The notes under the pieces: generated by a model
Databases searched by the model: none
Seen by the model: only the letters and a program-made list of their open reading frames with translations
What the model was told of the DNA's origin: nothing
Shown: in pieces, positions 29,411 through 38,636 of the stretch
Layout: every line of letters starts with the position of its first letter
Numbering within the stretch: position 1 is the stretch's first letter
Translations under genes and position numbers: made by a program
Origin: Desertimonas sp963732335
GTDB lineage: Bacteria > Actinomycetota > Acidimicrobiia > Acidimicrobiales > Ilumatobacteraceae
Direction: 5' to 3'
DNA length: 64,000 bases
Assembly (NCBI GenBank): GCA_963732335.1
Contig: CAVSZO010000052.1
Location: 155,282-219,281 of the forward strand

Positions 29411-30870
29411 CTACGCCGCCCGGAGGTCGGCGGCGACGACGTCGTCGGCGGACGTGCTGCGATCCCAGAAGCGGAACAGCGGCCGAAGCAGGAAGTGGTC
29501 GGCTGCCGTGGCGAGCACGATCACCATGTCGAGGGTGAGCGACCAGTTCTCGACGTAGAACAGATCGAGTCGGACGGTACGCCTCGAACGACGGATTGTC
29601 GCGGGCCTCGACCTGCCACAGTCCGGTGATGCCGGGACGGACGTCGTGGCGGGCCTTGAGCTCGATCTGGGAAATCGGCCGCCTCGGCGGGCAGTGCCGG
29701 CCGCGGCCCGACGAGACTCATCGTGCCGCCGATGACGTTGAACAACTGCGGAAGCTCGTCCAGGCTCGTTGCCCGAAGCAACCGGCCGATCCGCGTGACC
29801 CGCGGATCCCGATCCATCTTGAACAGCGGGCCGTGGCGCTCGTTCGTCGATGCCGGAGTCGGCGAGCCTCGCCTCGGCATCGACGACCATCGTGCGGAAC
29901 TTGAGGATCTGGAACGTCTTGTCGTGGCGACCTACCCGTATCTGCTGGAACAGGACCGGTCCTCGACCCTCGATCCTGATGGCCAGTGCCGCAGCTGCCA
30001 TCAGCGGCAGGGCCAGCAACGCGATCACGGAGGCGACGAGGATGTCGAACCCCCGCTTGGAAGCCCGCTGCAGGCGTGCCAGCGATGCTGACTCGACCTC
30101 CAGCAGCGGTTGGTGCGCGAGATGCAACGCTTGGAACCTGCGGACGTCGAAGCTCGACACGCCTGGGTCGACGTAGACGGTCTGTCCCCGGGCGTGAGCG
30201 TCACGGGTGAGGCTGGCTCGAGAGCAGGCTCGATTCCAGTCGAGCACAGCAGGACCACCTCGGCATCCAACGACTCGAGCACAGCGTTGGCGTCGTCGTA
30301 GTCACCACGCCAGAGGCGGGCAAGCCCGCTCGCGTTGGCACTTCCACGATCGCCGATCACCGCAGTTACGACCATCCCCAACTCCGGATGCACGACAAGC
30401 AGGCGGCACAACGCGACCGCACGACGGCCCTCGCCGACGAGCACGACCCGCCTGAGCAGCTTCCTGCGGCGACGCTCGGCGGCGACGTAGCCGCGATAGG
30501 CGGACCGCCACACGACGATCACGACCCAGGCGATCGCCGCCGCCGCGAGCACGCCGAACCCCCGCAGGTTGATCGTCAACTTCCGGTCGAGCAGCAAGGC
30601 AACGGCGCTGACAACCACCAACGATCGCGTGATCCTGCTCATCTCGACAGCCCGCATGGCAATGACCCGATCGGAGTACAGGCGTTGCAACCGCATCGAC
30701 CACACGCCCGCCACCGTCACGACTGCGGCGGAGAAGACAGCCGACCACACGGTGTCGGGACGCCGGTCCGCCAGGGCGATGATGGGGATCGCGAAACCGA
30801 TGCAGAGTGCGATCCCGTCACCGCAGATCAGCAACCTGTGCAGACCTGCACTGCCCGCTTGTCGTGCCAC
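29411..30870 (-). CDS. Polyprenyl glycosylphosphotransferase, exopolysaccharide initiating sugar transferase (frameshifted)
   Basis: It transfers a sugar phosphate to the lipid carrier and so begins repeat-unit synthesis. The N-terminus has four membrane segments (for example LLICGDGIALCIGFAIPIIALA), then a nucleotide-binding-like domain (LLRRVVLVGEGRRAVALCRLLVVHPELGMVVTAVIGDRG). A further membrane helix precedes the bacterial sugar transferase domain: KRGFDILVASVIALLALPLMAAAALAIRIEG, PVLFQQIRVGRHDKTFQILKFRTM, TSLDELPQLFNVIGGTMSLVGPRPALP and DVRPGITGLWQVEAR. Frame breaks occur near 30200, 29850, 29680 and 29590. It resembles WbaP/CpsE proteins. Confidence 0.88.
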
Positions 30871-31047
30871 GAACGTGGCGCTGCCTTGGCACGGTCAGTT
30901 CAAGTCCGCGTGTCGCTCTGTCAAGCCCAGCCTCCATGAGCCGCCACCCTTCGCCGAATGTGAGCCCGCCTCGGCCATGCGCTCCAATCGGCCGGAATCC
31001 GCCAGACTACTCGGCCGTCCGAATCTTGCAAGTCGGTTGCGTTTTGA

Positions 31048-31979
31048 TTACCGACCGTGGACGACGGTGTACTCGTCGTAGCGCCGCCCGACAAGGCCGG
31101 TTAGGAGCCCGGCGCCGAAGCTGATCCGCTTCATGCCGGACAACAGGTCCGATCGCCCACGGAACAAGCCGATCGTCGACTCACCCACTCCGCGGCCGAT
31201 GGTAATGATGGCCAGGCCCGTCCGCCGCATCCGTCGCCAGGGACTGTCCTCGAGGATCGCGCAGGCATAGGCTGAGGGTGTTCCCACGCCGGTACGCTCG
31301 TCTCAGCAGCCAGCGGGCATTGACTCGCGAGGCCGGTATCGCCTCGTGCACGATGGCGTTGTCGGCCCACACGATCGAGTGTCCCTGGAGTCTGGCGCGA
31401 TGGAAGAAATGGGTGTCGTCCCCCCCGTTCAAGCCCATTGCCTCGTTGAAAGGTGCCGGATCACCCGGGGGAAAGACCCGCGCCGCGATCAAAACGTTGC
31501 TGGTCCGCGCGAAATTCATGCGGCGGCCCGTCAGGAAAGCGCGCACGCTGGTAGAAGGCTCCCTCGAGGGCCCACGCCGGCGGGTCCTCCTCGAACGTCG
31601 GCAGGATCGTTCCGGTGACGACGTCGGCGCCGGTGGTGCACTGGACTCTCACCAGTTCTGCCAACCAGCCGGGTTCTGCGACCTCATCGTCGTCGAGAAA
31701 GGCGATGAAATCGACGTTGCCGGCGGTGCGCACGGCAGTGTTGCGCCCGAACGGAATTCCCCTTCGCGTCTCCGATGTGTAGACCAGTTCCCATGGCATC
31801 GCCGGCCGCCAGCGCTCGACGATCCCATGAGCTGACTCCTTGGGATCGTTGTCCACAATCACGACCGTGACGAGGTACCCGGGACCGGGATCATCGAGCT
31901 TGGACAGACTCGTGAGCAATGCGTCGAGGCCGCGCGGCCTGTGCAGCGTCAACGCGCAGACGGCGACCGTAGTCGCCAT
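31048..31979 (-). CDS. Glycosyltransferase family 2 (frameshifted)
   Basis: ATG 31979 starts MATTVAVCALTLHRPRGLDALLTSLSKL, the GT-A nucleotide-binding strand. It continues VTVVIVDNDP, GIPFGRNTAVRTAGNVDFIAFLDDDEVAEPGWLAELV with the D-D-D/E metal motif, and GGDDTHFFHRARLQGHSIVWADNAIVHEAIPASR, where the D-D-x-x-F-x-x-R and H residues are typical. The C-terminal region contains a positively charged helix (LLRRAYRRGNTL). Breaks fall near 31530 and 31280. The sugar is unknown. Confidence 0.85.
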
Positions 31980-32014
31980 GGTCAGGTGACCGACATCGGT
32001 CGGTCGATCATCGC

Positions 32015-32125
32015 TCACCTCGGTTGCACAGCGCCCGCAAGTTGAGGCACTTTCCCGTCTTGCATGAAGCGATCGGCGACCGTCCACACCATGGCATCGA
32101 GCCCGATTGCTGCAACGCGCGTCAT
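32015..32125 (-). pseudogene. N-terminal fragment of an alkaline phosphatase/nucleotide pyrophosphatase superfamily protein
   Basis: The minus strand encodes MTRVAAIGLDAMVWTVADRF and then MQDGKVPQLAGAVQPR, followed by a stop. R-V-x-x-I-G-L-D-A/G-x-x-W-x-x-x-x-x-x-x-x-x-G-x-x-P-x-L is the usual opening of type I phosphodiesterase/nucleotide pyrophosphatase proteins, including the metal-binding aspartate. Only 36 residues remain, so it is a truncated remnant. It lies in the 320-base gap between two divergent genes, in which nothing else is seen. Confidence 0.45.
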
Positions 32126-32300
32126 CCCGCCGTACCCTTCGCTCAACCGTGCGCCCTCCGACGCCCGAATGATACTGGTCACCGCTCGGCTCGGGCTACC
32201 GGAACGACCGCACAAGATCCAACCCAGCGAGAATGAATCAGTGCCGGATTGCACGAAAGCCTCGACGCTACGATGCGCCCGACATGGTGGGGCTTCGACA

Positions 32301-33287
32301 ATGAGAGCGGCGTTGCGTGGCGACACAGCCGACCTGAGACACGCGCTGCGCGCCGTCGTCAAGGAAGCGATTTGGTTAGCGACCAACAACCACCACCCCG
32401 GATCGCAAGCTGACATCGCCCTCTTTGCCAGCCGCCGCGGGGCGAGCACGTGGATGATGGAGCTGCTCGCGGTCAACCGCGGCATCAAGGCCCTCGACCA
32501 ACCGCTCGAGATCAGTACCGGCACGCTCACCGCTGGCCAGGCGCGTCGGATTCCCAAGTTTTACCTCGGTCAGATCATTCACCTCGACGCGATCACCGAA
32601 CCGATGGTGCGTTCCTACCTGGACGTCGTCCTATCGGGAGTTGTGCCAGCCAATGCACCGGTCCGGTTCTGGCGTCCAGAGTTCCACTTCCGGACTGATC
32701 GACTGCTGCTCAAGATCCTCGGGGCGAAGTCGATCGCACCATGGATCGACGACAATTACCGTGTCGATGTGGTGCACCTGCTGCGCCATCCAGTCGCGCA
32801 GTCCTTGTCGTGTCTGCGAAACGGTTGGACGTTGACATTGCCTGCCTATCTCGATTCCCACTGGTTCGTCAGCACGTACGTGGGTGAGCATGAGGGCTAC
32901 TGCCGAGACGTCATGAATCGTGGCCCGTCGCTCGAGTCTTTCATCTTGAACTGGGTTTGCGAGAATCTCGTGATGCTCCGCTCGGCACCGACACGTCCAG
33001 CTTGGACCCGCATCCGATACGAGGACTTGATCCTCGATCCGAACGGCGAACTAGAGCGACTCGCGGCGGCGCTGAACGTTCACGACCTCGACGCAATGCG
33101 TGCGGGGATCTCGAAAGCGTCGGTCTCGTCGGGGCTTTCGACTAGCGACCGCCGAGGCGCGATGGCCAAGGGCGACAGGCAATTCCTGGCGAGCGGGTGG
33201 CGGCGGCACGTTGACGAGGACGACCTGTCCCGAGCGGGCGCCGTCCTCGACCGATTCGACATCGACGTCTATCGCGACGACCTTTGA
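32301..33287 (+). CDS. Sulfotransferase family protein (PAPS-dependent)
   Basis: This intact protein of 328 aa starts at ATG 32301 (MRAALRGDTADLRHALR); an in-frame extension upstream is possible but has no family likeness. The 5'-PAPS loop is IALFASRRGASTWMMELLAVN, an R/G/S/T form of the P-loop-like motif. The 3'-phosphate site is VDVVHLLRHPVAQSLSCLRNGW with the conserved R and S. It ends DRFDIDVYRDDL. It probably sulfates a polysaccharide or lipid made by the surrounding locus. An insertion sequence sits 2 bases after its stop. Confidence 0.82.
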   Translation: MRAALRGDTADLRHALRAVVKEAIWLATNNHHPGSQADIALFASRRGASTWMMELLAVNRGIKALDQPLEISTGTLTAGQARRIPKFYLGQIIHLDAITEPMVRSYLDVVLSGVVPANAPVRFWRPEFHFRTDRLLLKILGAKSIAPWIDDNYRVDVVHLLRHPVAQSLSCLRNGWTLTLPAYLDSHWFVSTYVGEHEGYCRDVMNRGPSLESFILNWVCENLVMLRSAPTRPAWTRIRYEDLILDPNGELERLAAALNVHDLDAMRAGISKASVSSGLSTSDRRGAMAKGDRQFLASGWRRHVDEDDLSRAGAVLDRFDIDVYRDDL

Positions 33288-33288
33288 G

Positions 33289-33299
33289 CTTGCCTTTAA
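33289..33299 (+). repeat. Left terminal inverted repeat of the outer element (first part)
   Basis: CTTGCCTTTAA is the first part of the left repeat. It is split by the IS1380 insertion and continues at 38637. Its partner lies at 40421-40438 in inverted orientation. Confidence 0.75.
33296..33299. repeat. TTAA target duplication of the IS1380 element, left copy
   Basis: TTAA directly precedes the CCTGG end; the second copy is at 38633-38636. Keeping a single copy restores the repeat of the outer element, which supports a 4-base duplication. Confidence 0.75.
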
Positions 33300-33320
33300 C
33301 CTGGATCCACCGATTGAGCG
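33300..33320 (+). repeat. Left terminal repeat of the IS1380 element
   Basis: CCTGGATCCACCGATTGAGC pairs with the complement of 38611-38631 (CCTGGATCCACCGATTGAACC). Confidence 0.85.
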
Positions 33321-33420
33321 GGTTTGAGTCGTTTTCGCGTATCCACCAGAAAGGCCTCCTGAACTGGGACAATGACGGTGTCTGACGTCGTCTTGTTGAC
33401 CAGGACAGGAGGCACTTCCA

Positions 33421-33861
33421 GTGACCCGAGTATCGCACAGCATCGATCGCATCGACGTCATCTTCGACGACCCGAACCTGGTCGCTGACGCCGGCCTGTT
33501 GCTCGTCGCCACGTTGTCGCTACGGCTCGGGTTGGAGACGTTGATCGACGCCACCGTGAAGCTGATCGGCCGGGTCGGTGGCGCCCGACCGGGGCGCAAG
33601 GTGTTGACGTTGGTCCACGCGCTGATCGCCGGGGCTTCGCACATCGATCACGCCGACCTGCTGCGTGCCGGTTCCACTGCCGGGGTGCTCGGTCATCGAG
33701 TGATGGCTCCGTCGACGTTGGGCACGTTCCTGCGCTCATTCACGTTCGGGCATGTCCGCCAGCTCGAAGCCGTCATCGGCAAGGCCCTGGAGCGAGCGTG
33801 GGCGGCGGGTGCCGGTCCCGGCGCCGATCCGTTGGTGATCGATGTCGACTCGACGATCTGT
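33421..33861 (+). CDS. IS1380 transposase, 5' exon
   Basis: GTG 33421 lies 8 bases after GGAGG. The 147-codon exon reads MTRVSHSIDRIDVIFDDPNLVADAGLLLVATLSLRLGLE, contains APSTLGTFLRSFTFGHVRQLEAV, and ends PLVIDVDSTIC at 33861. The intron follows directly. Joined to 36385-37281 it gives a continuous 445-aa protein with the expected family junction DSTICEVDGKQKQGAGFGYT. Both exons are free of frame breaks, so this transposase should be functional if the intron splices. Confidence 0.9.
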
Positions 33862-34501
33862 GTGCGACACGAGGTCGCACGTTTGCGAGTGGGCTCGCAG
33901 AAGGGAGGGCCGACTGATGTGCTGATGTCGGCGGTGTAGCCCCAGGCCAGTGCTTAAGGCCTGTCCCCACCCGGACGTGCGTCGCTGGTGACGGCGGGGT
34001 GCGAAGCTCCGGGGAGAAGCTCAAGGGTGCCCGCTCCATCCGGGGACTACAAGCGAGGGGAAGACCGGACGGGTGAACGCGAGTGAACCCTTGATGATGC
34101 CTCGTTATCGAGAGCCCCGGTGGATGGAGTGGGAGCCGGGGTGCAGGGACGTTGCCGTTGGGAAGCGGTAGGCGGCGGCCGGGGAGCAGATGTCGGCCGT
34201 GTGAGCACCGCCGTCCCCGGGGTTAAGAGGGCACCCAACCCGGTCGCAGCTCGTGCGTGTGAAACGTGGAATCCCGATGGGGTCCGGGCGTTTGCCCGGT
34301 CAGCCGACCGCAAGGAAGGCCCAGTTCCCCAGCGGGAAGAGGATGACCCGAAAAGCGAATGCCGGCAGTCGAAAGGCAACAGGAACCCGGGACAGGTGGT
34401 TGGCGCCTCCGTCAGCCGTTCCGCATAACTGGCCGGATACGGGCTGATGCCCGGACCCGAAAGGGTGCTGACGCGGGTCAGGTGGGCCTGTGGAGGTGAC
34501 G

Positions 34502-36292
34502 ATGAATGAGGACTCTGGAACCGATGGACAAGTTGGACGCCACGGCGTTGCTGTGGTGAACGGACCTGAGGGCGACGATCTCGACTGGTGCTCGATCGAC
34601 TGGGCATCGGTTGAAGACGACGTACGGCGTCTGCGGCAACGGATCTTCACGGCATCACGGGATAGGGACCTTCGCAAGGTCCGCAATTTGCAGAAGTTGA
34701 TGCTCCGGTCTCGTGCCAATGCGCTGTTGAGCGTGCGGCGGGTGACTGAACTCAACGCCGGCCGCAAGACGGCGGGGATCGACGGAGCCGTTGTGGTGAC
34801 AGCGCCCGGGAAGGCGTTTCTGGCTGACCGGGTGCAACGTCGTCGCGGCTCTTGGGAGCCCCTCCCCGTCAAGCGGGTGTTCATCCCAAAGGCGAACGGG
34901 AAACAGCGCCCGCTCGGCATTCCGGTCATCGTCGATCGGGCTTTGCAAGCCCTCGTCGTCAATGCGCTGGAGCCCGAGTGGGAGGCGCGGTTCGAGCCGA
35001 AGTCGTATGGCTTCCGGCCGGGCCGCGGCTGTCACGACGCAATCGAGGCGATCTACAAGGTGGCACGGGGTCCCAACCCCAGCCGCCGGTGGGTGCTCGA
35101 TGCCGACTTGGCAGCGGCGTTCGATCGGATCGACCATTCCTACCTTCTGACCGCTCTCGACGGGTTCCCTGCCAAAGGGCTCATCGAGCGGTGGTTGAGG
35201 GCAGGTGTGGTCGACAACGGTTGGTTCGCCCCGACTGAGGAGGGAACTCCCCAAGGGGGAGTGATCTCGCCGTTGCTGTTGAACGTGGCGCTGCACGGAA
35301 TGGAGCAGGCCGCCGGGGTCCGCTACCGACATGCCGGTCGGATGGCCGGCACGACGCTGGTGGGCAGCCCCGTGGTGGTGCGCTACGCAGACGATCTGGT
35401 GGCGATGTGCACCAGCCGTGAACAGGCCGAGGAGGTCAAAGCCCGGCTGACGGTATGGCTGGCGCCGAGGGGACTGGCCTTCAACGAGGACAAGACACGC
35501 ATCGTGGATCTCGATGACGGCTTCGATTTCCTCGGATTCAACGTCCGCCGTTACCGGAACAAGCTGCTGATCAAACCATCCAAGGCGGCCGTGCAACGGC
35601 AGCGGGAACGGCTCGCCGCCGAAGTGCGCGCCCTTCGCGGGGCAAACGCTGCGGCAGTGATCAAACGACTGAGCCCAATCATTCGGGGATGGTCGGCCTA
35701 CTACCGAACGGTGGTGTCCAGCGAGGCGTTCGCCAAGTTGGACAAATACGTGTGGACACTCACCTACAGGTGGGCCACCCACACCCACTCGAACAAGTCG
35801 AGGCACTGGGTTGTCAACCGGTACTTCGGCGCGTTCAACCGGTTCAGGCGAGACCGATGGGTGTTCGGCGATCGTGACAGCGGCGCCTACCTCGTCAAGT
35901 TCGGCTGGACCAAGATCGTCCGTCACCAGATGGTGCCAGGAACGGCGTCTCCGGACGACCCGGACCTGGACACCTACTGGGCCAAGCGGCATCAGCGAAG
36001 CACACCACCGGTGGGCGGCGTCAAGCTGCGTCTGCTGAAGACGCAGCAGGGACGCTGCTCGCACTGTGGTGGGCTGCTGCTGTTCGCCGACCGTGAGCCG
36101 CAAAGTCCAACCGAGTGGGAGCAGTGGATCACGGGGATTCGCAAGGCCCTTCGCAAAGAAGCGATCGCCGTCGAGCGAGGACAAGGCATCACGGACGGAC
36201 CCGATGCACTCCAACTCGTCCACACCGATTGCCAGCGTCGGCACGTCGCCGTCCTTGGCAGGAGGTCCAGCGCTTCTTCTGCGTTCCCTTGA
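34502..36292 (+). CDS. ltrA: Group II intron-encoded reverse transcriptase/maturase with HNH endonuclease
   Basis: ATG 34502 is chosen because GGAGGTGACG precedes it; an in-frame GTG lies at 34490. The intact 596-aa protein has an RT domain (residues about 80-330) with RVFIPKANGKQRPLGIPVIVDRALQ, FRPGRGCHDAIEAI, WVLDADLAAAFDRIDH, GTPQGGVISPLLLNVALHGME and the catalytic YADDLV. The maturase X domain follows (NAAAVIKRLSPIIRGWSAYYR, VWTLTYRWATHTHSNKSRHWV). The C-terminal HNH is GRCSHCGGLLLF...LVHTDCQRRH. It helps the RNA fold and splice, and drives retrohoming. Confidence 0.95.
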   Translation: MNEDSGTDGQVGRHGVAVVNGPEGDDLDWCSIDWASVEDDVRRLRQRIFTASRDRDLRKVRNLQKLMLRSRANALLSVRRVTELNAGRKTAGIDGAVVVTAPGKAFLADRVQRRRGSWEPLPVKRVFIPKANGKQRPLGIPVIVDRALQALVVNALEPEWEARFEPKSYGFRPGRGCHDAIEAIYKVARGPNPSRRWVLDADLAAAFDRIDHSYLLTALDGFPAKGLIERWLRAGVVDNGWFAPTEEGTPQGGVISPLLLNVALHGMEQAAGVRYRHAGRMAGTTLVGSPVVVRYADDLVAMCTSREQAEEVKARLTVWLAPRGLAFNEDKTRIVDLDDGFDFLGFNVRRYRNKLLIKPSKAAVQRQRERLAAEVRALRGANAAAVIKRLSPIIRGWSAYYRTVVSSEAFAKLDKYVWTLTYRWATHTHSNKSRHWVVNRYFGAFNRFRRDRWVFGDRDSGAYLVKFGWTKIVRHQMVPGTASPDDPDLDTYWAKRHQRSTPPVGGVKLRLLKTQQGRCSHCGGLLLFADREPQSPTEWEQWITGIRKALRKEAIAVERGQGITDGPDALQLVHTDCQRRHVAVLGRRSSASSAFP

Positions 36293-36309
36293 TTCCTTCG
36301 GGCTTGCTT

Positions 36310-36384
36310 GAGCCCGGTGCGGTGAAAGTCGCACGCCGGGTTCTGAGGGGGCCCCGGCGCAGCAATGCGCCGGGGCTACCCGAC
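36310..36384 (+). ncRNA. Group II intron domains V and VI, copy 2
   Basis: Domain V (36310-36343) begins GAGCCCGGTGCGGTGAAAGT and closes with GCACGCCGGGTTC, giving the GAAA tetraloop hairpin. Domain VI follows as CCCCGGCGCA-GCAA-TGCGCCGGGG, with a bulged A candidate in CTACCCGAC just before the 3' splice site at 36384. Confidence 0.9.
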
Positions 36385-37281
36385 GAGGTCGACGGCAAAC
36401 AGAAACAGGGTGCCGGGTTCGGCTACACCCACGTGCTCGGCTACCACCCACTGCTCGCCACCCGGGCCGATACCGGTGAGGTGCTGCATGCCCGGATGCG
36501 TAAAGGGCAGGCCAACACCCAGCGCGGCGCACACCGCTTCATCGACGAACTCGTCGCCCGGGTGCGCCGTGCCGGCGCCACCGGTGAACTCACCGTGCGG
36601 GTCGACTCGGGGTTCTGGTCCAACGACACGATCACCACCCTGGGGCGCCTCGACGTCCGTTACACGATGGCCGTGCGCACCAGCGTAAAGACGGTTGGGG
36701 CGGCGATCGCGGCGATCCGCGAGGACGCCTGGGTCGACATCGACTACACCGCCAACGGTCAAGCCCAAGTCGCCGAGTGCGCCTACACCACCGGCCACGG
36801 ACGTCGCCGCATAACGCGCCGACTGATCGTGCGTCGCACCCGCCTCACCGACACCGCCCAGCAGCGGCTCTGGCCCGACTGGCGTCACCACGCCTTCTTG
36901 ACCGACCTCACCGGCGACGCCGTCACCGTCGACCGCTTCCACCGTCACCACGCCGTCGTCGAACTCGCCATCCGCGACTGGAAAGACGGTGCCGGCCTCG
37001 AACACATCCCCTCCGGCAACTTCCACGCCAACTCGGCATGGCTGCAATGCACCATCCTCGCCCACAACCTGATCCGCTGGACCACCACCCTCAACAACGT
37101 CCGCGTCGGCAACGAGTTGACCGTCGCCCGCACCATACGCACCCGGCTAATCAACCTCCCCGGCCGACTCATCAACCGAGCCGGACAACCCACGCTTCGT
37201 CTCCCTCAACACTGGCCGTGGAAAACCACCTTCAACACCTCCCTCAACGCCCTCCGACTGCTGCGACCGGCACCGACCTAG
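36385..37281 (+). CDS. IS1380 transposase, 3' exon
   Basis: The exon is in frame with 33421-33861 after intron removal. It starts EVDGKQKQGAGFGYTHVLGYHPLLATRADTGEVLHARMRKG, then has LTVRVDSGFWSNDTITTLGRLDVRYTMAV (second acidic position), RHHAFLTDLTGDAV and HHAVVELAIRDWKDGAGLEHIPSG with the third acidic residue region. It ends TSLNALRLLRPAPT at 37281. It is full length for the family. Standing alone it has no start codon, so expression depends on splicing. Confidence 0.9.
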   Translation, partial: EVDGKQKQGAGFGYTHVLGYHPLLATRADTGEVLHARMRKGQANTQRGAHRFIDELVARVRRAGATGELTVRVDSGFWSNDTITTLGRLDVRYTMAVRTSVKTVGAAIAAIREDAWVDIDYTANGQAQVAECAYTTGHGRRRITRRLIVRRTRLTDTAQQRLWPDWRHHAFLTDLTGDAVTVDRFHRHHAVVELAIRDWKDGAGLEHIPSGNFHANSAWLQCTILAHNLIRWTTTLNNVRVGNELTVARTIRTRLINLPGRLINRAGQPTLRLPQHWPWKTTFNTSLNALRLLRPAPT

Positions 37282-37298
37282 TGGGTCCCCGCGGAAGT

Positions 37299-38436
37299 TA
37301 CACGCGTGTGGTTTGATGTGGTGAACTGAGCCGTGGGAGGTGTCATGTTCACTGTCGAGCCGTTGGTGATCACCGATGAGGAACGTAGCGAGTTGGAGCG
37401 TCGGGCGCGGGCGCACACCTCGACCCAGCGTGAGGTTCGTCGGGCGCGGGTGATCCTGCTGTGCGCCGAGGGAGTGCCGTTGCGTCAGATCGATGAGGTC
37501 GTTGGCATCGATCAGCATCAGGTCGGGGTGTGGCGGCGCCGGTTCCTGGAGCGCCGCCTGGACGGATTGGCCGATCTGGCGAGGTCGGGTCGACCGCGGC
37601 GGTTGGGCCATGACGAACGGTTGAAGATGGCGGCGATCGCCACCTCGGAGCGGGATCCGGCCGATCCGGTGGCGACGTGGACCTACATCGAGGTCGCCGA
37701 GCGCCTGCGCGCCGAAGGGATCGAGGTCTCGGTGTCACAGGTGTGGCGCATCCTGGCGTCGATGGACATCGACTTGACGAAGGTGCGGGGCTGGCTCAAC
37801 CGGCGTGACGACCCCGAGTTCTGGGAGCGGGTCCGCGACGTCTGCGGTCTCTACCTCAACCCTCCCGAGCAGGCGTTGGTGTTGTCGGTCGACGAGAAGA
37901 CTTCGATCCAAGCCAAGAGCCGCACCCATCGCGACCAGCCCGCCCAGCCGGGTCGGCGGCGACGCCGCGAGTTCGAATACGTCCGTCACGGCACCGCCTC
38001 GTTGTTCGCCGCCCTCGACGTGCATTCCGGCACGGTGCTCGCCGAACCGATCCCCACACGCGAAGCGGGAGGCAACAACTCGGTCAACTTCTGCGCCTTC
38101 TTGGACGAGATCGACGCCACCGTCGACCCCGCCCTGGACATCCACATCATCTTGGACAACGGCTCGAGCCACGGCTCTCAACACACCGCCGCGTGGTTCG
38201 CCGCCCATCCTCGCTGGCACGTGCACTACACCCCGAAGCACGCCTCGTGGGTCAACCAGATCGAGCTGTTCTTCTCGATCCTGCAGCGCAAGGTGATCAC
38301 CAACGGCGACTTCCCCAGCCGCGACGACCTCATCGCCAAGCTGCTCGCCTTCATCGCCAGCTACAACGAGAAAGCGAAACCATTCCGATGGACCTACGCC
38401 GCCGACCCACTCGTCGCGTAACTCACACGCGTATTA
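37299..38436 (+). mobile_element. IS630 family insertion sequence nested in the IS1380 element
   Basis: The ends CACGCGTGTG (37301-37310) and CACACGCGTA (38424-38433) are inverted repeats next to TA dinucleotides, as expected for IS630 elements, which target TA. The exact ends are uncertain by a few bases. The element lies just after the IS1380 transposase stop, so it should not disrupt the host transposase. Confidence 0.75.
37345..38421 (+). CDS. IS630 family transposase
   Basis: ATG 37345 follows GGGAGGTGTC. The intact 358-aa protein has an N-terminal helix-turn-helix region (REVRRARVILLCAEGVPLRQIDEVVGIDQHQVGVWRRRFLERRLDGL, LARSGRPRRLG) and a DDE domain. The acidic residues lie in VLSVDEKTSIQA, IHIILDNGSSHGS and HASWVNQIELFFSILQRKVI (D-D-E with N-Q-I-E). 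There are no frame breaks. Confidence 0.95.
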   Translation: MFTVEPLVITDEERSELERRARAHTSTQREVRRARVILLCAEGVPLRQIDEVVGIDQHQVGVWRRRFLERRLDGLADLARSGRPRRLGHDERLKMAAIATSERDPADPVATWTYIEVAERLRAEGIEVSVSQVWRILASMDIDLTKVRGWLNRRDDPEFWERVRDVCGLYLNPPEQALVLSVDEKTSIQAKSRTHRDQPAQPGRRRRREFEYVRHGTASLFAALDVHSGTVLAEPIPTREAGGNNSVNFCAFLDEIDATVDPALDIHIILDNGSSHGSQHTAAWFAAHPRWHVHYTPKHASWVNQIELFFSILQRKVITNGDFPSRDDLIAKLLAFIASYNEKAKPFRWTYAADPLVA

Positions 38437-38610
38437 CTTACGCGCGCCAGCACTAGCCGCCACCGCGTGGTCCGGCGGCGTGCCGCACGCACACCGCCAG
38501 CGCCGACAACACCAACCCCCACGAACCACCGATCAACAACGCCACGACACCGGCCACCACCGCGGTGATGACCAGCTACCACCGACAACGACCAGGCAAC
38601 ACCACTCAAC

Positions 38611-38632
38611 GGTTCAATCGGTGGATCCAGGC
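38611..38632 (-). repeat. Right terminal repeat of the IS1380 element
   Basis: It is the inverted partner of 33300-33320. The stretch 38437-38610 between the IS630 element and this repeat has no recognisable gene. Confidence 0.85.
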
Positions 38633-38636
38633 TTAA
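38633..38636. repeat. TTAA target duplication of the IS1380 element, right copy
   Basis: This is the second TTAA copy. On the minus strand its TAA is the stop codon of the DUF6788 gene. Confidence 0.75.

Larger units (their letters stand above)
33862..36384 (+). mobile_element. Group II intron, copy 2 (2,523 bp, intact)
   Basis: It starts GTGCGACACGAGGTCGCACG and ends GGGGCTACCCGAC, matching GUGYG...AY. The borders are set by the host protein: removing exactly this segment fuses ATC-TGT to GAG-GTC and restores the transposase. A candidate exon-binding site, GCAGAT at 34186-34191, can pair with the last six exon bases ATCTGT (one G-U pair). The intron encodes an RT-maturase-HNH protein and ends with a canonical domain V. 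Confidence 0.93.
33300..38632 (+). mobile_element. IS1380-type insertion sequence carrying a group II intron and an IS630 element
   Basis: The left end CCTGGATCCACCGATTGAGC (33300 on) and the right end GGTTCAATCGGTGGATCCAGG (38611-38631) are inverted repeats of about 18 matching bases. Both sides are flanked by TTAA (33296-33299 and 38633-38636). It encodes one transposase in two exons. It lies inside the left end of the outer element. Confidence 0.88.

Noticed and set aside
32064..32300. An N-terminal extension of the first sulfotransferase from 32064
   Set aside because: The extra 79 residues have no family likeness and overlap the minus-strand phosphatase-like fragment. ATG 32301 gives a normal-length protein.
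34655..36532. Long minus-strand open frame opposite the intron maturase
   Set aside because: The sense strand encodes a textbook RT-maturase; the antisense frame has no recognisable domain and is equally open in both intron copies because they are copies.
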